This document shows positions 1-4,645 of a stretch of 6,941 nucleotides of DNA, one piece after another (position 1 is the stretch's first letter; each line of letters opens with the position of its first letter). This DNA is from Patulibacter sp052039575 (GTDB taxonomy: Bacteria; Actinomycetota; Thermoleophilia; Solirubrobacterales; Solirubrobacteraceae): positions 1-6,941 of the forward strand of contig JBQGEK010000250.1 of assembly GCA_052039575.1 (NCBI GenBank). Direction: 5' to 3'. The position numbers were made by a program, and so were the translations under genes. The notes under the pieces were generated by a model. The model did no database searches, was not told the origin of the DNA, and was given only the letters and a program-made list of their open reading frames with translations.

Positions 1-2
1 GC

Positions 3-48
3 GGGGGGGGGGGGGCCGCCCCCCCCCCCCCCCCCCCCCCCCCCCCCC
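3..48. repeat. G13 / C30 homopolymer pair
   Basis: A run of 13 G (3-15), the short spacer CCG (16-18) and a run of 30 C (19-48) are read directly. The two runs are complementary, so either strand could fold into a very GC-rich hairpin, and the G-rich strand could form a quadruplex. On the minus strand the tract lies 18 bases past the stop of the 85-aa gene, where a transcription end would be expected. It is also at the window edge, so an assembly or sequencing artefact at a contig end is possible. Confidence 0.7.
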
Positions 49-66
49 ACCGCGCGGGGCCGACGG

Positions 67-324
67 TCAGATCTGCAGCAGCTGCGCCGCGCGCTTCGCG
101 GCCCGTGTGGTCTGGGCGAACCCGTGGCGGTAGTGGAGCAGGCCGCTGGCGTTGAGGTCCCGCAGGGCGCGCATCACGCCATCGCGCTCGAGGAAGTCCT
201 CCGCGTCGGTCGCGACGGCGAGCACGATCTCCTCGTCGCTGAGCAGCGCGGGGTCGCTCGACAGTACGAACAGCAGCACCGCGTGTTGCGTCTGGGTGTC
301 CTGCTCCTCCGGGGTCATGTCCAT
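67..324 (-). CDS. small winged-helix-like hypothetical protein (85 aa)
   Basis: I do not recognise a named family. An acidic N-terminus (MTPEEQD) is followed by a helix-rich middle (SDEEIVLAVA, then GVMRALRDLNASGLL), a short strand-turn-strand segment (HYRHGFAQTT) and a final basic helix (RAAKRAAQLLQI). This order resembles a winged helix with the recognition helix around residues 50-60, so a DNA-binding role is inferred. ATG at 324 and ATG at 318 are both possible. The second start has a GAGG six bases upstream, so residue 3 may be the true first Met. It is divergent from the XRE gene across about 90 bp, which suggests a shared control region. It could equally be a conserved small protein of unrelated function. 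Confidence 0.75.
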   Translation of the reverse strand: MDMTPEEQDTQTQHAVLLFVLSSDPALLSDEEIVLAVATDAEDFLERDGVMRALRDLNASGLLHYRHGFAQTTRAAKRAAQLLQI

Positions 325-344
325 CCTCGCGGTCGCGATCTGCC

Positions 345-400
345 GTCTGTGGACGCACTATACCGAGAGCTTTTGTCTGTAGTGGATTTGTCTGCGGACG
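345..400 (+). promoter_or_regulatory. repeated operator-like sites in the divergent region
   Basis: GTCTGTGGACG (345-355) and GTCTGCGGACG (390-400) differ at one base and lie 45 bp apart. Each has GTC/GAC ends that make a short inverted repeat, and each is followed by ATAC after 3-5 bases. A third, partial GTCTG lies at 375-379. The octamer TTTGTCTG occurs twice (372-379 and 387-394), 15 bp apart. The sites overlap both putative -10 elements of the divergent genes, so binding by the adjacent XRE protein (autoregulation) is the natural inference, but it is untested. Confidence 0.45.
357..362 (-). promoter_or_regulatory. putative -10 of the 85-aa gene (TATAGT)
   Basis: The minus strand reads TATAGT, matching TAnnnT, about 32 bases before the ATG at 324. 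That gives a short 5' leader carrying GCGAGG as a possible ribosome binding site. No convincing -35 is visible. Confidence 0.4.
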
Positions 401-402
401 GC

Positions 403-408
403 GATACT
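403..408 (+). promoter_or_regulatory. putative -10 of the XRE gene (GATACT, leaderless)
   Basis: GATACT lies exactly six bases before the GTG at 415. This is the same hexamer-N6-start arrangement seen before other genes here. It fits a transcript starting at or next to the start codon and supports GTG 415 over upstream in-frame starts. Confidence 0.45.
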
Positions 409-414
409 CGCGCT

Positions 415-627
415 GTGGAGCCTCACCAGAAGTTCGCGGAGAATCTGCGCGCGGTCCGTGCCGATGTCGGGATGTCGCAGGAGACTCTCGGTGCCCAGGC
501 CGGCCTGCACCGCACCGAGGTGTCGCTGCTCGAGCGCGCCGAACGGGACCCGCGGCTGGCGACCATCGTCAAGCTCGCGCGTGGCCTTGGCGTGCCGGTC
601 AGCGAGCTGATCGACGGGATCGAGTAA
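415..627 (+). CDS. XRE-family helix-turn-helix regulator (70 aa)
   Basis: This is a single-domain Cro/C1-type (XRE) DNA-binding protein. The HTH runs through residues 7-66: helix 1 FAENLRAVRADVG, helices 2-3 MSQETLGAQAGLHRTEVSLLER, then a conserved tail with RDPRLATIVKLARGLGVPVSELI. About 70 residues is normal for stand-alone members, which bind short operators as dimers. The reading frame continues upstream to a Met at 124, but that part runs antisense through the 85-aa gene and lacks family similarity. GTG 415 is preferred because the homology begins there and GATACT lies six bases upstream. GTG 382 is an alternative. No toxin-like partner is adjacent; the only close neighbour is the divergent winged-helix-like gene. 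It is probably a local regulator, perhaps autoregulatory, with targets unknown. Confidence 0.85.
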   Translation: MEPHQKFAENLRAVRADVGMSQETLGAQAGLHRTEVSLLERAERDPRLATIVKLARGLGVPVSELIDGIE

Positions 628-721
628 CCCGGTCGCCCGTCCCGCCGATCCCGCCGGCGCTCCCGGTCCGGGCCGGTGTCGCCGTGGAGTCCCGCGCGCC
701 GGATGGATACGCCGAACGGGC

Positions 722-758
722 GAACCCCGGCCCCCGAGGAGACCGGGAACCGGGGTTC
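722..758 (-). terminator. hairpin downstream of tRNA-Ser(GGA)
   Basis: GAACCCCGG (722-730) and CCGGGGTTC (750-758) form a perfect 9-bp inverted repeat with a 19-base loop. It begins 15 bases past the tRNA 3' end on the minus strand. No T-run follows, so it could be a terminator or a processing structure. The remaining sequence between the XRE stop and the tRNA (628-772) holds no gene I can support. Confidence 0.4.
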
Positions 759-772
759 ATGCGCTGCGAAGG

Positions 773-859
773 CGGAGAGAGGGGGATTCGAACCCCCGAA
801 CGAGTTTCCCCGTTACACGATTTCCAGTCGTGCCCGTTCAACCACTCCGGCACCTCTCC
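773..859 (-). tRNA. tRNA-Ser (anticodon GGA)
   Basis: The minus strand folds as a class II tRNA of 87 nt. The acceptor GGAGAGG pairs with TCTCTCC (one G-T wobble), with discriminator G. There is a D-arm region (GGAGTGGTTGAACGG), an anticodon loop CTGGAAA in a CACGA/TCGTG stem, a long variable arm typical of tRNA-Ser, and a GGGGG-TTCGAAT-CCCCC T arm. Anticodon GGA reads UCC and UCU. The 3' end continues CCT, so CCA is not encoded and must be added by nucleotidyltransferase. The antisense orientation relative to the plus strand leaves a characteristic spurious reading frame here. Confidence 0.97.
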
Positions 860-863
860 GAGC

Positions 864-880
864 GGACGGTCAGCGTATCG
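864..880 (-). promoter_or_regulatory. tRNA-Ser(GGA) promoter element
   Basis: The minus strand reads CGATACGCTGACCGTCC. It contains TACGCT (877-872), a TAnnnT-type -10, 12 bases before the tRNA 5' end. The same 17-mer with two changes precedes the other tRNA-Ser gene (4784-4800), which supports a functional core promoter and initiation region. Confidence 0.5.
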
Positions 881-929
881 ACCGGGGCGCGACGGCGACG
901 TCACGCCCGCCCGGCCGGGCTGCTCGGGG

Positions 930-2153
930 CTACAGCCGCCAGCCCCCCTCGACCAGGATCGGGGTCTCGGTGCCGCCCGCGTCGACGCCGATCGCCGAGA
1001 CCTGGTCGGACCCGACCATGAAGTCGACGTGGATTGCCGAGTGGTTGGCCCGTGCGTGGTCGGCCTCGTCCTCGAGGCACATCGAGTACGCCGATCCGAG
1101 CGCCAGGTGGCTCGCCGCGTTCTCGTCCAGCAGCGTCTCGTGGAAGACCGTTCCGGTCTGTCCGACGCGGCCGTCGCCGTCGACGAGCGCCAGCTCGCCG
1201 AGCCGACGTGCGCCCTCGTCGCGCGCGATCCACCCGCGCAGCACCTCGGCGCCGGTCGCGGCGTCGGCCCGCACGACCTCTCCGCCGCGGAACTCGACCT
1301 CGATCCCGTGCACCGCGGTCCCGCCGAGCGTCAGCGGCTTGGTCGCCCGCACCACGCCCTCGACGCGGGTCGGGTCGGGGGTCGTGAAGACTTCTTCGGT
1401 CGGGATGTTCGCCTGGTGCTCGATTCCGCCGACGGTCGCCATCCCGGCCGCGATGAACCGCGACGACGGCAGCAGGCCGACGGTCAGGTCGGTGCCCGGG
1501 CCGACCAGCCGGATCGCGTCGAACCGCCGCTCGTTGAGCTTCGCGGCGTGGGCCCGCAGCTCGGCGGCGCGGGCCGGCCAGGCGACGGTCGGGTCCTGGT
1601 CGAGCCGGCAGACGGTGCGGATGTCGGCCTCGAGTCGTCGCAGCGCCTCGACCCGGTCGAGGTCGGGATAGACCAGCTCGGCCCAACCGGGGTTCGGTGC
1701 CGGGATCACCGTCCAGTTGAGCTCGCGGCGGTTGATCACCTCGGCGGTCTCGCGCAGCGACGGCAGCTGGTCGCGGCCGACGCGGGCGGGGTCGAGATCG
1801 GCGAAGACCCCGGGAACGACCTGGCCGACCAGCGAGATGTTGGCGGAGCGCATCCGGCCCAGCTCCTCGATCCGCCCGCCGAGCCACGGTGGCACGAAGT
1901 CGAGCGACTCCTCCGGGGCGAGTTGCAGCCGGGCCCGCTTGATCAGCGGGTCGAACCACGAGACGTCGACGAATCCGGCTCCGGCGCGGTACGCCTCGGC
2001 GGTGATCGCCCGCACCAGCGGCTCGTGCCCGCCGACCTGGCCGCTGACCGCGACGGTCTGGCCCGGCTGGACGTTCGCGCCGACCCGGACGGCGAGCGCG
2101 GCGAGCCGCTCCAGCAGGTCGGGATCGGGCGTCACGGTGGCGGTCGAGGTCAT
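930..2153 (-). CDS. M29-family metallo-aminopeptidase (407 aa)
   Basis: This resembles the M29 leucyl/general aminopeptidases (Thermus AmpT, Staphylococcus AmpS, PepS): cytosolic dinuclear-metal enzymes that remove N-terminal residues from peptides. The length is normal (about 410). An N-terminal alpha/beta domain (residues 11-210) includes NVQPGQTVAVSG. The C-terminal catalytic domain carries IPTEEVFTTPD (E254), GELALV (E320), ETLLDENAASHLALG (H349), AYS (Y356) and HVDFM (H375, D377). These correspond to the known metal and active-site set Glu-Glu-His-Tyr-His-Asp, so the enzyme looks intact. The frame stays open upstream to 2276, but the family N-terminus begins near residue 10 here. ATG 2153 is chosen because TAGCGT (a -10-like hexamer) lies ten bases upstream; it would overlap the alternative GTG at 2165. 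The gene is divergent from the DtxR/MntR gene and upstream of the tRNA on the same strand. The natural substrate and metal are unknown. Confidence 0.93.
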   Translation of the reverse strand: MTSTATVTPDPDLLERLAALAVRVGANVQPGQTVAVSGQVGGHEPLVRAITAEAYRAGAGFVDVSWFDPLIKRARLQLAPEESLDFVPPWLGGRIEELGRMRSANISLVGQVVPGVFADLDPARVGRDQLPSLRETAEVINRRELNWTVIPAPNPGWAELVYPDLDRVEALRRLEADIRTVCRLDQDPTVAWPARAAELRAHAAKLNERRFDAIRLVGPGTDLTVGLLPSSRFIAAGMATVGGIEHQANIPTEEVFTTPDPTRVEGVVRATKPLTLGGTAVHGIEVEFRGGEVVRADAATGAEVLRGWIARDEGARRLGELALVDGDGRVGQTGTVFHETLLDENAASHLALGSAYSMCLEDEADHARANHSAIHVDFMVGSDQVSAIGVDAGGTETPILVEGGWRL

Positions 2154-2162
2154 CGTGGACGT

Positions 2163-2174
2163 CACGCTAGCGTG
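2163..2174. promoter_or_regulatory. 12-bp palindrome over the aminopeptidase -10
   Basis: CACGCTAGCGTG is a perfect palindrome. It contains TAGCGT (minus strand 2169-2164), the presumed -10 of the aminopeptidase gene. A palindrome on a promoter core is a plausible repressor site, and the divergent DtxR/MntR protein is the obvious candidate. It does not match the DtxR/IdeR iron-box consensus as I know it. Confidence 0.4.
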
Positions 2175-2244
2175 CCCGCCGGGCCGACCGGAGTCGGTCC
2201 TCGGATCGGGCGCAGACGGCGCGCGTCGGGACGGGGTGGCGCGG

Positions 2245-2250
2245 TAGGGT
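2245..2250 (+). promoter_or_regulatory. putative -10 of the metalloregulator gene (TAGGGT)
   Basis: TAGGGT is followed by exactly six bases and then ATG 2257. There is no purine-rich ribosome binding site, so leaderless expression is likely. No clear -35 is visible. Confidence 0.5.
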
Positions 2251-2256
2251 TGCGCC

Positions 2257-2931
2257 ATGGCCTCGTCGCCGGCCACGCCACCTTCGATCGCCGTCGAGGA
2301 CTACCTCAAGGCGGTCTTCGCGCTCGAGACCCGGCTCGAGGGCGCCGTGCCGACCACCGCGCTCGCCGGGCGGCTCGGGATCACCCCGGGGTCGGTCTCG
2401 GCGATGCTCCGGCGGCTCTCCGAGCTCGGGTTGCTCGAGCACGAGCCGTACCGCGGCGTGGTGCTGACGGAGGAGGGGCGGCGCGTCGCCCTGCGGACGC
2501 TGCGCAACCACCGGTTGCTGGAGCTGTTCCTGGTCGAGGTGCTCGACGTCCCGTGGGACCGGGTGCACGACGAGGCCGAGCGGCTCGAGCATGCGCTCTC
2601 CGACGACCTGGCCGAGCGGATCGCTGCGAAGCTCGGGCACCCGGAGTTCGACCCTCACGGCGACCCGATCCCGGACCGGGAGCTCGAGCTGCAGGAGCCG
2701 ATCACCCGCAGCCTGCAGGACGTCGCGGTCGGTGACCAGGTGACCTTCGTCCGGGTCTCCGACGCCGACCCCGCGATGCTGCGTCACCTCCACGAACGCG
2801 GGATCACCCCGGGCGTCACCGTGACCCTTGCCGACCGCCAGCCGTTCGGTGGCCCGCTGACGGTCCGCCTCGGCGACGCCGAGCACGCGCTCGGCCCGGA
2901 CCTCGCCGCGGCGATGCGCGTCGCGCCCTGA
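2257..2931 (+). CDS. DtxR/MntR-family metal-dependent transcriptional repressor (224 aa)
   Basis: The order is an N-terminal winged-helix DNA-binding domain (residues 11-75; VEDYLKAVFALE, PTTALAGRLGITPGSVSAMLRRLSE cut by a wing ending GVVLTEEG), a metal-binding and dimerisation helix domain (76-145), and a C-terminal FeoA/SH3-like domain (150-223). Candidate metal ligands by alignment from memory are D15, H85, E89, H104, E108, E111 and H112. Position 108 is Glu where DtxR/IdeR use Cys102, and residue 15 is Asp where they use Met10. Both resemble manganese-type MntR, although the second MntR N-terminal ligand (Glu11) is Lys18 here. Such proteins repress metal uptake or iron-storage genes when loaded with Fe(II) or Mn(II). 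ATG 2257 fits both homology and the TAGGGT-N6 leader. No transporter is adjacent; the divergent neighbour is the M29 peptidase. The family assignment is firm; the metal (Mn versus Fe) is inferred. Confidence 0.93.
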   Translation: MASSPATPPSIAVEDYLKAVFALETRLEGAVPTTALAGRLGITPGSVSAMLRRLSELGLLEHEPYRGVVLTEEGRRVALRTLRNHRLLELFLVEVLDVPWDRVHDEAERLEHALSDDLAERIAAKLGHPEFDPHGDPIPDRELELQEPITRSLQDVAVGDQVTFVRVSDADPAMLRHLHERGITPGVTVTLADRQPFGGPLTVRLGDAEHALGPDLAAAMRVAP

Positions 2932-2956
2932 GCGTTCGGGAAGGCCGGATCCCGCG

Positions 2957-2977
2957 ACCGGCGGCGCTTCCGCCGGT
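2957..2977 (+). terminator. hairpin after the metalloregulator gene
   Basis: ACCGGCGG (2957-2964) and CCGCCGGT (2970-2977) form a perfect 8-bp stem with the 5-base loop CGCTT, 26 bases past the stop codon. There is no T-tract, as is common in high-GC genomes. It could act for both strands, since the fragment at 2983-3145 ends just beyond it. Confidence 0.55.
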
Positions 2978-2982
2978 GGGGC

Positions 2983-3145
2983 TCAGCCGCGCGCGGAGGC
3001 GCGGAGGATCCGCCGCGCCAGCTCGCCGGCGACCTCGAGCGGGTCGGTGTCCGGTTCGAGGGGCGTCGTCAGTCGATCGAGGACGAGACCACCGACGGCG
3101 TCGTGCAGCAGGACGATGTCGGCCCGCTCTACTACGTTGCTGCCC
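2983..3145 (-). pseudogene. possible TetR-type C-terminal fragment
   Basis: The minus-strand frame ending at 2983 closes with VERADIVLLHDAVGGLVLDR, then a proline/acid-rich segment, then VAGELARRILRASARG. That is the style of a TetR-family C-terminus: a last dimerisation helix, then a basic tail. The frame stays open upstream to 3432, but beyond about 3145 the translation is Arg/Pro-rich, runs through the repeat cluster and shows no helix-turn-helix. No TetR DNA-binding domain was found in any frame between 3146 and 3505. I read this as a remnant, or as a short gene with an unrecognised start. The upstream limit is approximate and the family call rests on resemblance only. Confidence 0.3.
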
Positions 3146-3264
3146 GGCGGCGTCCCGCTGCTCACGTACCGGCGGGCGGCGCGCTGATCGCTTCCGACAG
3201 GTCGTCTGGGCCACGCGGGTGTGCGGTACGCATGCCGGGTTGTGTGCTGCGCGCTTCGGTAGCC

Positions 3265-3461
3265 GGCCGAACCGTGCAGCGTCGGGGTCGGAGTACGGGC
3301 TTCGCGCTGCACGGAGTCGGCATCGCGCCGACCGTGGCGTCTCCGGCCCGCAGGGCGGGCGCCACGCTGCACCGTGATGTCGGGCCGCTCGTCGTGCAGC
3401 CCCTGGCTCGGATACCAGGTCCACGGCTGCACCGTGCCGGCACGGGCCGAACCGTGCAGCC
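3265..3461. repeat. cluster of six GTGCAGC-core repeats in both orientations
   Basis: The core GTGCAGC ends at 3280, 3400 and 3460 on the plus strand, and begins (as GCTGCAC) at 3306, 3366 and 3426 for the minus strand. The first and last plus copies share an identical 16-mer, GGCCGAACCGTGCAGC (3265-3280 and 3445-3460). Minus copies share the GCCG-type 5' flank and a variable middle. Neighbouring copies pair into three successive stem-loops: 3272-3281 with 3305-3314 (10 bp), 3366-3372 with 3394-3400 (7 bp), and 3425-3432 with 3454-3461 (8 bp). The third encloses a perfect palindrome, CGTGCCGGCACG (3433-3444). No supported gene covers 3146-3505. Possible roles are a REP-like element, an ncRNA, protein-binding sites or a decayed gene. 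Confidence 0.65.
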
Positions 3462-3493
3462 TGTGACGTGTCCGAGGCGTCGCCGACCGCCGG

Positions 3494-3499
3494 TAGGAT
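3494..3499 (+). promoter_or_regulatory. putative -10 of the DoxX-like gene (TAGGAT)
   Basis: TAGGAT stands exactly six bases before ATG 3506, with no Shine-Dalgarno sequence. It repeats the spacing of the metalloregulator gene and points to a leaderless transcript. Confidence 0.5.
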
Positions 3500-3505
3500 C
3501 ACCCG

Positions 3506-3862
3506 ATGTCCACAGCCCGTCGCCTGTTCGGCCCGTTCTTCGTCGTCGCCGGGGTGCTCCACTTCGTGACGCCGAAGACCTACGAGGCGATCATGCCCGA
3601 CTACCTGCCGAAGCACCGCGAGCTGGTCTACGCCAGCGGCGTCGCCGAGATCGCCGCGGGCGCGGCGGTCCTGCACCCGAAGACCCGCCGCTTCGGATCG
3701 TGGCTCGGCATCGCGACCCTGGTCGGCGTCTTCCCGGCCAACCTCCACATGGCCCTCAACCCCGACCGCTACCCGCAGATCCCCGGCGGCCGGACCTCCC
3801 TCTACGCCCGCCTGCCGCTCCAGCTGCTGCTGATCGCCTGGGCCCGCGCGGCGGGGAAGTAG
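3506..3862 (+). CDS. DoxX-like small integral membrane protein (118 aa)
   Basis: It resembles the DoxX / YphA-type family of four-helix inner-membrane proteins. The family name comes from a thiosulfate:quinone oxidoreductase subunit, but most members have no proven activity. Visible features are TM1 at about 8-22 (FGPFFVVAGVLHFV), the conserved loop TPKTYEAIMPDYLPKHRELVYASG (24-47, shown by its ends), TM2 at about 44-58 (GVAEIAAGAAVL), TM3 at about 66-84 (SWLGIATLVGVFPANLHMAL) and TM4 at about 100-114 (LPLQLLLIAWARA). ATG 3506 fits the start of homology and TAGGAT-N6 upstream. The length is normal for the family. It converges on the 75-aa gene with only 14 bp between stops. Substrate and partner cannot be read from context. 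Confidence 0.88.
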   Translation: MSTARRLFGPFFVVAGVLHFVTPKTYEAIMPDYLPKHRELVYASGVAEIAAGAAVLHPKTRRFGSWLGIATLVGVFPANLHMALNPDRYPQIPGGRTSLYARLPLQLLLIAWARAAGK

Positions 3863-3877
3863 GCCGGGCCGGCCGGC
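3863..3877. terminator. weak shared hairpin between convergent genes
   Basis: GCCGG (3863-3867) pairs with CCGGC (3873-3877) in the 14-bp gap between the convergent stops. The stem is only 5 bp, and the GC-rich repeats allow other pairings. A shared bidirectional terminator is possible but weakly supported. Confidence 0.25.
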
Positions 3878-4104
3878 TAGAACCGGTCGATCAGCTCGGT
3901 CAGCCCGAGGAAGTAGCGGCCGTGGGTCCGCCGCAGCTCTTCCTCGGACGACGCCGACAGTGCGACGATCTCGACCTCGGGTCGATCTCGGAACAGGTTC
4001 TCCTGACGAAACCGCGCCTTGAGAGCCTCGTCCGCCCGCGCGAACTCCTCCTGCTGCAGAAGGCGACCGGCACTACGGTCGTAGGTGAGGAGGAAGGTGG
4101 TCAC
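3877..4104 (-). CDS. conserved-looking hypothetical protein (75 aa)
   Basis: I do not recognise a named family. The protein starts MTTFLLTYDRSAGRL, continues through a charged helix (ARADEALKARFRQEN), then a strand (VEIVALSA), then a second helix with SSEEELRRTHGRYF and ends LTELIDRF. The beta-alpha-beta-alpha pattern suggests a small compact cytosolic fold, with no signal or membrane segment. The start is GTG at 4104. The hexamer GATGCT lies six bases upstream and overlaps TATGAT (4119-4114), consistent with leaderless expression like its neighbours. Codon use looks like real coding sequence. It follows the degraded RelA/SpoT gene on the same strand, but with its own promoter-like element, so operon membership is doubtful. 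Function unknown. Confidence 0.75.
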   Translation of the reverse strand: MTTFLLTYDRSAGRLLQQEEFARADEALKARFRQENLFRDRPEVEIVALSASSEEELRRTHGRYFLGLTELIDRF

Positions 4105-4110
4105 GGGTCA

Positions 4111-4119
4111 AGCATCATA
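4111..4119 (-). promoter_or_regulatory. putative -10 of the 75-aa gene (TATGAT / GATGCT)
   Basis: The minus strand reads TATGATGCT. TATGAT lies nine bases and GATGCT six bases before GTG 4104. A 5-bp inverted repeat, GAACG (4120-4124) with CGTTC (4131-4135), adjoins it upstream and could be an operator or the end of the upstream transcript. Confidence 0.4.
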
Positions 4120-4159
4120 GAACGGGCGAGCGTTCGTCGGGAGGGCTCGGACTGAAGCG

Positions 4160-4601
4160 TCACGTGGTCTGTGCGCGCCCGCGAAGCTTGCTCGCGAGGG
4201 CATCAAGGCCGTCCCTGTGAGCCTCCAGGGCCCGGAGGTCATCGATCGACGCACGTAGGCGCGCAAGCCCGACGCGGATCGCTGCGAGAGCATCCTCGGC
4301 CCGCCCATTCGTGTTGCCAGGTCGTCCGAATCTGAACCTCGACTGGCACGCCCTTCGGAAAAACGATCACGTGCACGGCGGAGTACCCGTGGACCGGGTT
4401 CGCTCGCCGATCGATCACCTTCGGCTCGCGAGCCTCGTCGCGGAACAGCGATACCACCCGCTCAACCGTCGCGTCCTGCTCACGACGGTCGGGGCCGCCG
4501 ACGATCCGCATGCCGGCGACATCGGAGTCGGTCGGCACAGACTCTTCGATCAGCCTCACGCCGAGTCGCTCCTGATGCGACTTGCTGAACGGGCGATCCA
4601 T
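4160..4601 (-). pseudogene. frameshifted RelA/SpoT-domain (p)ppGpp synthetase gene
   Basis: An intact member would make the alarmone (p)ppGpp from ATP and GTP/GDP as a small alarmone synthetase. From ATG 4601 the first frame carries SDVAGMRIVG (metal-binding D27), KVIDRRANPVHGYSAVHVIV (Y73, H77) and VPVEVQIRTTWQHEWA (E88), all hallmarks of the RelA_SpoT synthetase domain. After A100 this frame turns into an unrelated tail and stops at 4239. Skipping one base at the GGG of 4300-4302 restores a well-behaved helix, AEDALAAIRVGLARLRASID, continuing to a TGA at 4160-4162, for 146 aa in all. The start has an in-frame TAG just upstream and TAGAAC six bases before ATG. The N-terminal SKSHQERLGVRL-PTDSD resembles the first residues of longer actinobacterial members (about 200 aa), yet jumps straight to the catalytic DVAGMRIV. 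The usual helical segment and R-x-K nucleotide-binding motif seem to be missing. Most likely a pseudogene; a sequencing indel or programmed frameshift cannot be excluded. Confidence 0.75.
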
Positions 4602-4607
4602 AAGCCT

Positions 4608-4613
4608 GTTCTA
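4608..4613 (-). promoter_or_regulatory. putative -10 of the RelA/SpoT gene (TAGAAC)
   Basis: The minus strand reads TAGAAC exactly six bases before ATG 4601. Upstream, CGGGGT (4623-4628) and ACCCCG (4633-4638) form a 6-bp inverted repeat with a 4-base gap where the -35 region would fall, a possible operator. This suggests the damaged gene still has its own promoter. Confidence 0.35.
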
Positions 4614-4645
4614 CCGCAGCGACGGGGTGACGACCCCGAAACGCA

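Noticed and set aside
124..414. N-terminal extension of the XRE gene to an upstream Met
   Set aside because: The extension is antisense to the 85-aa gene and has no XRE-family similarity. The homology and promoter spacing point to GTG 415.
599..904. Minus-strand frame encoding a GEVPEWLNGHDWKSCNG-like peptide
   Set aside because: That peptide is the familiar false translation of a tRNA-Ser gene; the tRNA at 773-859 explains it. The similar frame at 4480-4761 is the same artefact for the second tRNA-Ser.
2154..2256. Classical DtxR/IdeR iron box
   Set aside because: No AT-rich TTAGG-like inverted repeat is present; only the CACGCTAGCGTG palindrome stands out.
684..2735. Very long plus-strand open frame (683 codons)
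   Set aside because: It runs antisense through a tRNA and the M29 aminopeptidase and across the metalloregulator in a wrong frame. The translation is Arg/Gly/Asp-rich without family features, a typical shadow in high-GC DNA.
3265..3461. CRISPR array
   Set aside because: The repeats are short, alternate in orientation and have irregular spacing. There are no cas genes.
2816..3748. Minus-strand 310-codon frame spanning the repeat cluster
   Set aside because: It is antisense to parts of the metalloregulator and DoxX-like genes. The composition is Arg/Ala/Pro-rich and no domain is visible.
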